From: Quinella sp. 2Q5
Lineage (GTDB): Bacteria > Bacillota > Negativicutes > Selenomonadales > Selenomonadaceae
Length of the DNA stretch: 34,221 nucleotides
Direction of reading: 5' to 3'
Assembly (NCBI GenBank): GCA_015206785.1
Contig: JADEZQ010000019.1
Coordinates: 1-34,221, forward strand
In this document: in pieces, positions 17,206 through 24,324 of the stretch
Numbering within the stretch: the stretch's first letter is position 1
Layout of the letters: each line of letters opens with the position of its first letter
Notes under the pieces: model-generated
Databases searched by the model: none
Told to the model about the DNA's origin: nothing
The model's input: only the letters and a program-made list of their open reading frames with translations
Made by a program: the position numbers and the translations under genes

Positions 17206-17849
17206 TGGAGTTTGTGCCGCCGAATTTTTTGCCGGTGCCCGTGCTGGTGATTGACGCCGCAGAAATTTTGCCGGACCTGCGAAAAATTTTGCCCGCCGCG
17301 CAGATTGCACTGTTGACGACGGAGCCGACACCTGCGCAAAAAAAAATCTGCGCCGAAGTTCACGCAGATATCTTCGTCGGGGATTGGACGTCGTTGCCGC
17401 CCGCGCCCAAAGTCTTCGAGCTGATCGTCGCGCCAAAAATTTTCTCCGCGAACGACGTCTACGCGGCACTGCTCACGCTCAACAGCCTACTAACGGATTC
17501 GGGCGCACTGCTCGCGCTGTTCAACGAGTCGTGGACAAAACGCGACGTCGTGAAAATTTTGGACGACGCCATCTACAAGGAAATCATCTTCAGCGGGAAG
17601 CTTGTTCGCGCCGGCAAATGCACCGCCGAAGTCGCCGCGCTGAAAGATTTTTTCACGCCCGACGTTCGCGCTCAACTGTCGCGGCTGTTGCACCGAATCG
17701 AGTACGACATTGACGCCGAGGAAAATTTTCAGCGGCTGGCGGATTTGTGTGCCCGCGAAGGAATTTTCGCCGAGTACCTGACCGACTTCGTTGAGCAAGT
17801 CGTAGTTCATGCGGCGGCAAAAAAATCCATCGTCGCACGACTCACCTGA
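17184..17849 (+). CDS. unrecognised protein, possibly methyltransferase-like, coupled to the glycosyltransferase
   Basis: A 221-residue soluble protein I do not recognise. The first 115 residues alternate hydrophobic strands and helices in a Rossmann-like order (VLVIDAAEILPDL, AQIALLTTE, ADIFVGDW, FELIVAPKIF, GALLALF), resembling a class I methyltransferase core but without a clear glycine-rich SAM motif. The rest (WTKRDVVKILDDAIYKEIIF onward) is helical and charged. Start ATG 17184 follows GGAGG (17172-17176) by seven bases and overlaps the glycosyltransferase by 22 bases, so the two are translationally coupled and probably act together. It could be a degenerate partner subunit rather than an enzyme. 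It is the last gene before hairpin element copy B. Confidence 0.65.
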   Translation: MCDERSLMEFVPPNFLPVPVLVIDAAEILPDLRKILPAAQIALLTTEPTPAQKKICAEVHADIFVGDWTSLPPAPKVFELIVAPKIFSANDVYAALLTLNSLLTDSGALLALFNESWTKRDVVKILDDAIYKEIIFSGKLVRAGKCTAEVAALKDFFTPDVRAQLSRLLHRIEYDIDAEENFQRLADLCAREGIFAEYLTDFVEQVVVHAAAKKSIVARLT

Positions 17850-17912
17850 GCAAATCTGGCAACTCCGCAAAAAAAAAAATCCCGACGCAATGTCAGGAAA
17901 AACTATCGTCAC

Positions 17913-18048
17913 CCGTCACCGAAGCCGACCACGAGGCCGCCCATGGACGGGCGGCCGCCGGCATACGACGACGTGATGCGTCGTTGCCGGCTCGGAGGTC
18001 CTTTTCTTTTGCTTACTTTTCTTTTGGACCGGCAAAAGAAAAGTAAGA
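17913..18048 (-). repeat. dispersed hairpin element, copy B (long unit, inverted)
   Basis: The same long unit as copy A, in reverse orientation, between the convergent ends of the genes at 17849 and 18074. On the plus strand: stem 3 GGCCGCCC (17935-17942) with GGGCGGCC (17949-17956); stem 2 GCCGGCA (17957-17963) with TGCCGGC (17985-17991), inner CGACG/CGTCG; stem 1 CTTACTTTTCTTTTG (18012-18026) with CAAAAGAAAAGTAAG (18033-18047). Stem 1 is 15 pairs here against 13 in copy A, with the extra bases matched on both arms. It carries no left GATGACTGCGG end. It may act as a two-way terminator. Bases 17850-17912 just before it hold only an 11-A run and no gene. Confidence 0.85.
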
Positions 18049-18073
18049 CCCGCCGACGTTGGCGGCAAAAAAA

Positions 18074-19375
18074 TTATTTCTGTGCCATAGCCGCCGCGAT
18101 AGCCGCACCGAGCCCTGAGCCGCCGTTATCAAGGATAGTGTCGACCTTGGCAGCGTCTTCGCCGAGGAGCTCACTCATCGCGCGGGTGATGTTCTCTTTG
18201 GCAAGGGGCATCTTCTCGTAGACGGAGCCGTCAACCGCCACGTGTTGTTGCTGAATCTTGCCACTGCCCGCACGTTGCCAGACCAACGCCACGAATGAGG
18301 CGGCAACCAATCGCGCGGAACGAATGACAATCGTGGCGGCGAGTTCGCGGACTTTGGCGACGTCAACGTAATCGAGTTCGCGCCCGACCTTCGCCATCAA
18401 GATATCCGTCGCGCGTTGCAGGTTTGGCGAATCGTCCAGAATCATCATCGACATATCCACGGAAGTCAGACCGTATTGCTTGCCCTTCTCGCCGAGCAGT
18501 TCAGCAATCGCCATGCCCAAAAGTTCGCCCATGTAACGACCGGAGACCATCTTCTCGAAACGCTGTTCGCCCGGTTTCTCGGAGCCTTCGTCGTATTCGC
18601 GGTCAAAGCGATTGGGCACGATCTTGGAGAAATTGCCGCACTCAAGGTTGAGGATCATTCCGCCGGAGCCGACGCCTTTGGGGTCGTGAATCGTCGGTTC
18701 AAGGTAGCAGGTGTTGTGCCCCGTGGCGTAGATTGAGCCGATGAAGGTATCGGGCGTCTTGTATGCCGCGCTCAAGAGGACGGCAACGGTGTCGTTGAGG
18801 ACTGCGACGGGCTCGACGTTGCCTGCGCCGCGGCGTTTGAGAGCTTCGACGAGCAAATCGTTGGCAACTTGACCTTCGACGCCCTGCGTGGCAAATTCTT
18901 TCGTCCAGATAATCAGCCGCGCGTCGTAGAGATTCGTCTGCGTGGACGGGAAAGAGAACGTGTGCCCCAGATAATATTTCGTCGTGTGGTCGCCGTCGAT
19001 GGCCTCGTCAATCAGCTCGGCAATAAAGTCAAACATTTGCTCGGCGGTCGCGTCCTTGCAGATGTAATCGTATTCGCCGGGGACGATGAGCGGACGCCCG
19101 ACGCGTTTGATGATTGCGTACTTGCCGCCGCCGTCGAGACGGAACTTGAAGACGCGGATGTTGGTGCCGCCGAAGTCCAGCGCAAGATACTCGCCCTTCT
19201 CGTTGCCGCTGGGCAAGCCGACGTACGATTTGAGCATGCGCATGGACGATTGCGTCACGTCGCGCAGACCCAGTTGCAAATCCTGTCGGAAGGTCGCGGC
19301 GATTTGGTGCAGCCTCTCCGTGTCGATGGTGAACTCGGCGATGATGTCTTTGAACTGCGCCTGGTTGAATGCCAT
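18074..19375 (-). CDS. eukaryote-type hexokinase
   Basis: Phosphorylates glucose (or another hexose) with ATP to the 6-phosphate. The 433 residues follow the eukaryotic hexokinase family (Hexokinase_1/_2), not the shorter bacterial ROK or Glk glucokinases. Seen: phosphate-1 motif YLALDFGGTNIRVFKF (63-78), the sugar-binding LGHTFSFPSTQT (136-147) and WTKEF (157-161), VLNDTVAVLLSAAY with the catalytic Asp195, ATGHNTCYLE, LNLECGNFSK (family: N-E-WG-F), VSGRYMGELL, VAVDGSVYEKMP and the adenosine-binding DNGGSGLGAAIAAA near the C-terminus. GHT replaces the usual GFT and ECG replaces EWG. The ATG follows GAGGGGG by eight bases. It has its own promoter (19414-19441) and ends at hairpin copy B. Confidence 0.93.
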   Translation of the reverse strand: MAFNQAQFKDIIAEFTIDTERLHQIAATFRQDLQLGLRDVTQSSMRMLKSYVGLPSGNEKGEYLALDFGGTNIRVFKFRLDGGGKYAIIKRVGRPLIVPGEYDYICKDATAEQMFDFIAELIDEAIDGDHTTKYYLGHTFSFPSTQTNLYDARLIIWTKEFATQGVEGQVANDLLVEALKRRGAGNVEPVAVLNDTVAVLLSAAYKTPDTFIGSIYATGHNTCYLEPTIHDPKGVGSGGMILNLECGNFSKIVPNRFDREYDEGSEKPGEQRFEKMVSGRYMGELLGMAIAELLGEKGKQYGLTSVDMSMMILDDSPNLQRATDILMAKVGRELDYVDVAKVRELAATIVIRSARLVAASFVALVWQRAGSGKIQQQHVAVDGSVYEKMPLAKENITRAMSELLGEDAAKVDTILDNGGSGLGAAIAAAMAQK

Positions 19376-19413
19376 AAAAATTCCCCCTCATAAAAAAATT
19401 TTTACCCGCGACG

Positions 19414-19441
19414 ATTATAGCACGCGGCGAAGAATTTTGAA
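19414..19441 (-). promoter_or_regulatory. promoter for hexokinase
   Basis: On the minus strand: TTCAAA (19436-19441), 16-base spacer, TATAAT (19414-19419), preceded by TG one base away (extended -10). It sits directly after the HAD gene's stop, so hexokinase can be transcribed apart from it. Confidence 0.6.
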
Positions 19442-19445
19442 CGCG

Positions 19446-20261
19446 TCAGAAAAATTTTTCGATGACCTCGGCGACGCCGTCGTGATCATTGTCCGCGGTG
19501 ACATAACCCGCAAACTGTTTGATGTCGTCTTTCGCGTTGCCCATTGCCACGCCCAAGCCCGCCGTCTGCAAAATTTCAACGTCGTTGTGTCCGTCGCCAA
19601 CGGCAACCGTCTCGCCGATATCCACGCCCAAATGATTGCACAGCTCGATTAATCCCGAAGCTTTCGTCACGCCCGCCGGCGACGCCTCCAAGTTGTCGCG
19701 CTCGGTGAAACTTATCGACAGGTCGAACTTGCGCAGCCGTTCCAAATTTCTGTCGCGGCTCGGTCTGTCGCGGTGATAGAGATTGACTTTGGCGACTTCG
19801 CCGGGGTGCTCGCGAATGTATTGCCTGAAGTCGTCGACGCGCAGACAAATCCGATTGAACATGTCGAAATAAATTTGCATGTTGAATTCGTCCATGTGCT
19901 GAATGTCTTGCTCGCGGGCGACGGAATGTTTGAGCGTGAGCAGATGAACCATTGCGCGTTCCTGCAGACCGTAGTCGATGATGTGCATCATAATCTCTTC
20001 GTCGACGCCGTGCATGATGACGGGCGTGCGCTTGAAGAAATCGTAGACGAGTCCGCCGCTGATTAAAATGCCGTAATTCATTCGGCGGAAGTCTTCGGTG
20101 TAATCGGTCAGCTCCGCGACGCCGCGACCGGTGCTGGTCACCACATGCACGCCGCGTTTCAAAAGCTCGTTGATGGCGTTCGCCGTGCGCGGAGAAATTT
20201 TTTTCGTCGACGTCAACGCCGTGCCGTCCATATCGATTGCCAACAGTTTGTATTTGCTCAT
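19446..20261 (-). CDS. Cof-type HAD-IIB hydrolase (sugar/cofactor phosphatase)
   Basis: A 271-residue haloacid-dehalogenase phosphatase of the Cof (IIB cap) family; members act on phosphosugars, flavin or pyridoxal phosphates. Motif I is LLAIDMDGTALTSTKKIS (7-24) with the nucleophile Asp, motif II VVTSTGRG near 40-47, a cap domain in the middle, the Lys of motif III in TKASGLIEL near 205, and motif IV VAVGDGHNDVEILQTAG near 220-236, then GVAMGNAKDDIK. All four motifs are intact. The substrate cannot be told; being next to hexokinase makes a sugar phosphate plausible (inference). ATG 20261 follows GGGAGG by seven bases. Confidence 0.9.
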   Translation of the reverse strand: MSKYKLLAIDMDGTALTSTKKISPRTANAINELLKRGVHVVTSTGRGVAELTDYTEDFRRMNYGILISGGLVYDFFKRTPVIMHGVDEEIMMHIIDYGLQERAMVHLLTLKHSVAREQDIQHMDEFNMQIYFDMFNRICLRVDDFRQYIREHPGEVAKVNLYHRDRPSRDRNLERLRKFDLSISFTERDNLEASPAGVTKASGLIELCNHLGVDIGETVAVGDGHNDVEILQTAGLGVAMGNAKDDIKQFAGYVTADNDHDGVAEVIEKFF

Positions 20262-20280
20262 GCTATCGCCTCCCGCGCAG

Positions 20281-20286
20281 ATTGTA
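20281..20286 (-). promoter_or_regulatory. extended -10 for the HAD gene
   Basis: TACAAT on the minus strand preceded by TG and one base, 20 bases upstream of the ATG at 20261. No good -35 is seen. It lies 21 bases from the divergent topB -10. Confidence 0.45.
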
Positions 20287-20307
20287 CCACAAGTCCTGTC
20301 GCTGTGC

Positions 20308-20313
20308 TATAAT
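20308..20313 (+). promoter_or_regulatory. extended -10 for topB
   Basis: TATAAT preceded by TGTGC, an extended -10 without a clear -35. Transcription would begin near 20320, giving a leader of about a dozen bases consisting of little more than the GAGGTGA binding site. Confidence 0.55.
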
Positions 20314-20332
20314 CGCGCCGAGGTGAATTGTC

Positions 20333-22357
20333 GTGAGACTTTACATAGCCGAGAAGCCGTCGATGGCGCGGGAGCTGGCGGCGGTGCTGAAGATGCGTCG
20401 CAAAGGTCAAGGCTTCATCGAGACGGCCGGCGGCGTCGTCACGTGGCTCATTGGTCACGTCCTGCAGCAGGTTGAACCCGCCGCTTACGACCCGAAGTTC
20501 AGAACGTGGCGCGCGGAAGATTTGCCGATTGTGCCCGACGTTTGGAAGCTCGAAGTCAATCCGAAGACCGAAGACCAGTTCCGAATCGTCAAGCGTCTTA
20601 TCGGGCAGGCGGACGAAATTGTTCACGCCGGCGACCCCGACCGCGAAGGTCAGCTGCTCGTCGACGAAGTGCTCGATTACGTCGGCAACACCGCGCCCGT
20701 CAAACGTATCCTGCTCAATGCCCTGGACGAGACCAGCATTCTTCGCGCCAATGCCGACTTGCGCGACAACGCCGACTTCCGCAATCTCAAGCTCAGTGCT
20801 TTGGCGAGGAGCCGAGCTGATTGGCTAATCGGCATGAATCTTTCGCGGGCATACACATTGGCGGCGCGTCGTCGCGGCTACGACGTGACTTTGCCCATCG
20901 GCAGAGTGAAGACCCCGACGCTTGCGCTGGTCGTTCGCCGCGAACGCGAGATAAAAAATTTCAAGCCCGTCGATTTCTTCACGATTCGGGCGACGTTCGT
21001 CCACGCCAACGGAAATTTCGTCGCCAAATTCAATCCGTCGAAGAAGATGCTGGCATTGCCCGCCTTCGACGCGGAAGGTCGGCTCGTCGATAAAAATTTT
21101 GCGCAGGAGCTGATGACGAAGTTCGCGGTCGCGCCGTTGGACGGAAAAATTTTCTCGTGCAAGACCGCCGAACGCAAGGAAGCTCAACCGTTGCCGTTCT
21201 CGCTGTCGACGTTGCAGGTGGCGGCGGGCAAAGCCTTCGGGTACACGCCGCAACAGGTGCTCGACGCCGCGCAGAGCCTCTACGAAAAAAAGCTGACGAC
21301 GTATCCGCGCTCCGATTGTGAATTCTTGCCGACGACGCAGTTCCGAGACGCCGCCACGATTCTGAACAACCTCACCCGCGCGGGCAATGAGCAGGTGCAA
21401 AAAATTTCTGCGCATGCCGACAGCCGAATCAGAAGCCGCGCCTGGAACGACAAAAAAATTTCCGCACACCACGCCATCATTCCCACGCGAAAAACTTTGG
21501 CGATTCAGCTCACGCCCGCCGAGCTCAACGTCTACAATCTCATCGCGAAGAATTACGCCGTGCAATTTTATCCGCCGCACGTCTACGACGAGACGCAGGT
21601 CGTCGTCAAGTACAAGGGCGAGACCTTCAGCGCGCGCGGCAAAGTCGTCAAGCAGATCGGTTGGCGGGAATTTTACATCGCGGCGAAGACGAAGTCCGAC
21701 GACGAGAGCGAGACCCTCTTGCCGCAGATGAACCGTAACGATGACGTTCAATACAGCGGAGCCGAGCTTAAGCAGGGCGTGACGAAACCGCCGCCGCGTT
21801 TCACGTCGTCGAGCCTGGTGCAGGGCATGAAGGACATCCACAAATACGTTAAGGATCCCGCCGTTCAAAAGCAGCTCAAGGACGTTTACGGCATCGGCAC
21901 CGAGGCGACGCGTGCACAGATCATTGACGACTTGATTGCGCGAAAATTTCTGCGTGTCGAGAAAAAAATTCTTCGTCCGACTGATTGGGCGTATCTGCTC
22001 ATTGACGCGCTGCCCGACGCGATGACCTACCCCGACGCCACCGCCGTTTGGGAAGACAAACTTCATTCCATGAGCGCGGGCGACGGCACGTTGGAAGATT
22101 TTTTGGCGGGGCAAATCAAATTCACCGTTGAACTCGTAAACGCCGCACGTGCTGCCAATTTCGCCGACGCCGAAGGAATTTTCAAGTGCCCCAACTGCGG
22201 CAGTGCTCTCGTCCAACGCAACGGCAGGAACGGCGTCTTCTGGGGCTGTTCAAATTTTCCGCGGTGCCGCACGACTTTCGACGACAAGGACGGCAAGCCC
22301 GACAAATACAATCCCGCGGACTTCGCGCCGATGATCTCTTCGGCAGACTTCAGCTGA
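20333..22357 (+). CDS. topB: DNA topoisomerase III
   Basis: Type IA topoisomerase that decatenates DNA through a single-strand break. The 674-residue protein has a Toprim domain (RLYIAEKPSMARELA with Glu7; HAGDPDREGQLL with the metal-binding Asp and Glu near 99-109), the catalytic region YEKKLTTYPRSDCEFLP with active Tyr near 324, IGRVKTPTLALVV near 189-201, and PRFTSSSLVQGMKDI. A C-terminal Cys4 zinc ribbon begins FKCPNCGSALVQ and ends WGCSNFPRC. This is the TopB/Top3 subclass rather than TopA, judged by length and the Y-PRSD sequence. Start GTG 20333 follows GAGGTGA by seven bases. It stands alone with its own promoter and a terminator. Confidence 0.95.
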   Translation: MRLYIAEKPSMARELAAVLKMRRKGQGFIETAGGVVTWLIGHVLQQVEPAAYDPKFRTWRAEDLPIVPDVWKLEVNPKTEDQFRIVKRLIGQADEIVHAGDPDREGQLLVDEVLDYVGNTAPVKRILLNALDETSILRANADLRDNADFRNLKLSALARSRADWLIGMNLSRAYTLAARRRGYDVTLPIGRVKTPTLALVVRREREIKNFKPVDFFTIRATFVHANGNFVAKFNPSKKMLALPAFDAEGRLVDKNFAQELMTKFAVAPLDGKIFSCKTAERKEAQPLPFSLSTLQVAAGKAFGYTPQQVLDAAQSLYEKKLTTYPRSDCEFLPTTQFRDAATILNNLTRAGNEQVQKISAHADSRIRSRAWNDKKISAHHAIIPTRKTLAIQLTPAELNVYNLIAKNYAVQFYPPHVYDETQVVVKYKGETFSARGKVVKQIGWREFYIAAKTKSDDESETLLPQMNRNDDVQYSGAELKQGVTKPPPRFTSSSLVQGMKDIHKYVKDPAVQKQLKDVYGIGTEATRAQIIDDLIARKFLRVEKKILRPTDWAYLLIDALPDAMTYPDATAVWEDKLHSMSAGDGTLEDFLAGQIKFTVELVNAARAANFADAEGIFKCPNCGSALVQRNGRNGVFWGCSNFPRCRTTFDDKDGKPDKYNPADFAPMISSADFS

Positions 22358-22404
22358 AAAAAATTTTCCCCGCCGCTCGTTGTGAGTGACGGGGAATTTT
22401 TTTG
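22357..22404. terminator. two-way intrinsic terminator between topB and thiD
   Basis: An A-run plus CCCCG on the left pairs with CGGGG plus a T-run on the right (AAAAAA...CCCCG / CGGGGAATTTTTTT), around a 17-base loop. It lies between the convergent topB and thiD ends and would work from either side. Confidence 0.75.
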
Positions 22405-22412
22405 CGATGTGT

Positions 22413-23210
22413 TCAGTCGTTGAAGTCACAGCCGCGCAGGTTGAAGCCGTGATCGAGGGGACCGGAGCCGCGTCCGAGATTGAGCCCCGACATCAACGCG
22501 CAGGTGAGATAACTTTTCGCGCGGCCGACAGAATTTTTCAGCGTATGACCCTTGGCGAGGTTGGCGGCGATTGCCGAGCTCAACGTGCAGCCCGTGCCGT
22601 GAGTGTTGGGCGTGTCGATTCGTTTGCCGCGGAACCAGGTGCCCGCGCCGTCAAAGAGGAAGTCGTCGGCGTCGCTGAGACCGTGCCCGCCCTTAGCGAG
22701 GACAGCGCAACCGAAGTCGTCAAAAATTTTTTTTGCGGCAAGCTCCATGTCGGCGGGCGATGAAATTTTTTTGCCGATGATGACTTCAAGTTCGGGTATG
22801 TTCGGCGTGATGATCGTCGCCAGAGGGAACAGCCGCGTCCGCAGAATTTTGACGGCGTCCTCGTCGATGAGGCGTGCGCCGCTCGTGGCAACCATCACCG
22901 GATCGACGACGATGTTCGCCGCGCCGTGACGAGTGAGCCCGTCGGCGATGACTTCAATCAGCCGCGCCGATGAGACCATGCCGATTTTGACGGCGTCGGG
23001 GAAAATGTCTTCAAACACGGCGTCGAGCTGGTCGCGCAAAAAATTTTCCGTGGCATTGAGCACCGAACGCACGCCGCAAGTATTCTGCGCAGTCAACGCA
23101 GTCACGACGCTCATGCCGTAGACGCCGTTCGCCAGAAAAGTTTTCAGGTCAGCTTGAATGCCCGCGCCGCCCGATGAATCCGAACCCGCAATCGTCAACG
23201 CAATGTTCAT
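22413..23210 (-). CDS. thiD: hydroxymethylpyrimidine / phosphomethylpyrimidine kinase
   Basis: Phosphorylates HMP and HMP-phosphate for thiamine synthesis or salvage. The 265-residue protein is typical for ThiD: ALTIAGSDSSGGAGIQADLKTF (4-25), GVYGMSVVTALTAQNT, VKIGMV, VVDPVMVATSGARLI, ITPNIPELEVIIG, VLAKGGHG, and the ATP/anion-hole motif NTHGTGCTLSSAIAANLAKG near 222-241 with the usual Cys. No TPP riboswitch is seen upstream; it lies 18 bases downstream of birA and is probably transcribed with it. ATG 23210 follows AAGGAG by eight bases. No other thiamine gene is in the window, so a salvage role is plausible (inference). Confidence 0.95.
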   Translation of the reverse strand: MNIALTIAGSDSSGGAGIQADLKTFLANGVYGMSVVTALTAQNTCGVRSVLNATENFLRDQLDAVFEDIFPDAVKIGMVSSARLIEVIADGLTRHGAANIVVDPVMVATSGARLIDEDAVKILRTRLFPLATIITPNIPELEVIIGKKISSPADMELAAKKIFDDFGCAVLAKGGHGLSDADDFLFDGAGTWFRGKRIDTPNTHGTGCTLSSAIAANLAKGHTLKNSVGRAKSYLTCALMSGLNLGRGSGPLDHGFNLRGCDFND

Positions 23211-23228
23211 GTGATGATCTCCTTTGTG

Positions 23229-24206
23229 TCAGCCGTGGCGAATGGAAACGTCGCCGGCATAGACCGTGCGCCGCCCGCCGGCAGTCTCGACGACGAGCGC
23301 GCCGTCCTCGTCCAAATCGACCGCCCTGCCGCTGAAGCTTTCGCCGTCGCCCGCGCTGATGACGCGAACGTTTTGACCGAGCGTGACGTTGTATCTGCGC
23401 CAAAGCTCAAAGACCATGCCGAATCCTTCAGCCGAGACTTGGCGATAAAGTTTGTCGAATTCTTCGAGCACAGCGCGGAAGAATTGCACGCGGGGAATGT
23501 CCTTGCCGCCGTTGAGTTCCTTTAGCGACGTGGCAATCGGTTGCAGGGCGTCGGGAAATTCGTCGCGGCGGATGTTGACGTTGATGCCGACGCCAATGAC
23601 CAGGTAGGATATCTTGCCGATTTCGCAATTCATTTCCGTCAGTATGCCAACGAGCTTTCGTCCGCCGTGCATGATGTCGTTTGGCCATTTGATTTCGGCT
23701 TTCAGGTTGAAGCGACGCATAGCCTCTGCCACGGCGACCGCCGCCATAAGCGTGCACTTAGGCGCGTCCTTTGGCAAAAAATTTGGGCGCAGTATGACCG
23801 AAAACCAAATACCCTTCACGCGCGGCGAAAAGAATTCCCTCTCCAGCCGACCCTTGCCGCCCGTCTGCTCCTCTGCCACGACGATGGTGCCGTTGCGTGC
23901 GCCGTGATATGCAAGAGCCTTTGCCGCGCGGTTCGTCGAATCCACCGACGGATAATAATCCATGTCCTTGCCGATGATTTGCGTGTCGAGCCCGATTTGC
24001 ACTTCGCCCGGCAACAAGAGATCGGGCGCGTCCTTGAGCTTGTAGCCGTGGCGTTCCTGGCTGATGATTTCGTAGCCGCTGTCGCGAAGCTTCTGAATAT
24101 GTTTCCAGACAGCGGTGCGGGAAATGCCCAGTTCGCCGGCGATGCTTTCTCCGGAAATGAAATCGTTTCCCGCGCGCTTCAACATCTCAACAATTGTCTT
24201 TCGCAT
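23229..24206 (-). CDS. birA: biotin--protein ligase with N-terminal DNA-binding domain (BirA)
   Basis: Attaches biotin to the carboxylase carrier protein via biotinyl-AMP and, with its helix-turn-helix, can repress biotin genes. The 325 residues divide into a winged helix (1-60: SGESIAGELGISRTAVWKHIQKLRDSGYEI), the catalytic domain with VDSTN near 88-92, the biotinyl-AMP loop EQTGGKGRLER (113-123), KWPNDIMHGGRKLVGILTE (173-191), VIGVGINVN, and a C-terminal SH3-like domain (GQNVRVISAGDGESFSGRAVDLDEDGALVVE). The loop usually reads GRGRRGR; here GGKGRLER keeps the Gly-x-Gly-Arg pattern. ATG 24206 follows GAGGTGA. It diverges from dnaE. Confidence 0.95.
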   Translation of the reverse strand: MRKTIVEMLKRAGNDFISGESIAGELGISRTAVWKHIQKLRDSGYEIISQERHGYKLKDAPDLLLPGEVQIGLDTQIIGKDMDYYPSVDSTNRAAKALAYHGARNGTIVVAEEQTGGKGRLEREFFSPRVKGIWFSVILRPNFLPKDAPKCTLMAAVAVAEAMRRFNLKAEIKWPNDIMHGGRKLVGILTEMNCEIGKISYLVIGVGINVNIRRDEFPDALQPIATSLKELNGGKDIPRVQFFRAVLEEFDKLYRQVSAEGFGMVFELWRRYNVTLGQNVRVISAGDGESFSGRAVDLDEDGALVVETAGGRRTVYAGDVSIRHG

Positions 24207-24226
24207 ATTCGTTCACCTCGCATAAA

Positions 24227-24255
24227 AGCTTAGCATACTTCGCCCCAATCGGCAA
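24227..24255 (-). promoter_or_regulatory. promoter for birA-thiD
   Basis: On the minus strand: TTGCCG (24250-24255), 17-base spacer, TAAGCT (24227-24232) preceded by TG and one base. The spacing is ideal; the -10 is moderate. No BirA operator was recognised. Confidence 0.45.
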
Positions 24256-24263
24256 CGCTTTGT

Positions 24264-24292
24264 TTGAACATGGGCGGCGGCTCTGATATAAT
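24264..24292 (+). promoter_or_regulatory. sigma-70-type promoter for dnaE
   Basis: TTGAAC (24264-24269), 17-base spacer, TATAAT (24287-24292). The predicted start near 24299 leaves about 26 bases of leader before the ATG at 24325. Confidence 0.7.
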
Positions 24293-24324
24293 TGCGGAAA
24301 ATTTTTTGGAGGAGGCGGCGTTTC

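Noticed and set aside
15691-17469. A 592-codon open frame antisense to the glycosyltransferase gene
   Set aside because: Low-complexity Arg-rich start and no motifs; the plus-strand GT41 signatures explain the region.
17943-18221. A short open frame starting MDGRPPAYDDVMRRC, whose peptide also appears antisense in copy A
   Set aside because: The similarity follows from the shared hairpin DNA. The frame runs into the hexokinase gene and has no ribosome binding site.
20283-20293. TTGTACCACAA as a Rex operator
   Set aside because: The inverted repeat has four-base arms and three-base spacing, far from the TTGTGAA-type 18-base Rex site.
22413-23210. TPP riboswitch for thiD
   Set aside because: Only 18 bases separate birA and thiD, and no THI-box sequence is seen there or upstream of birA.
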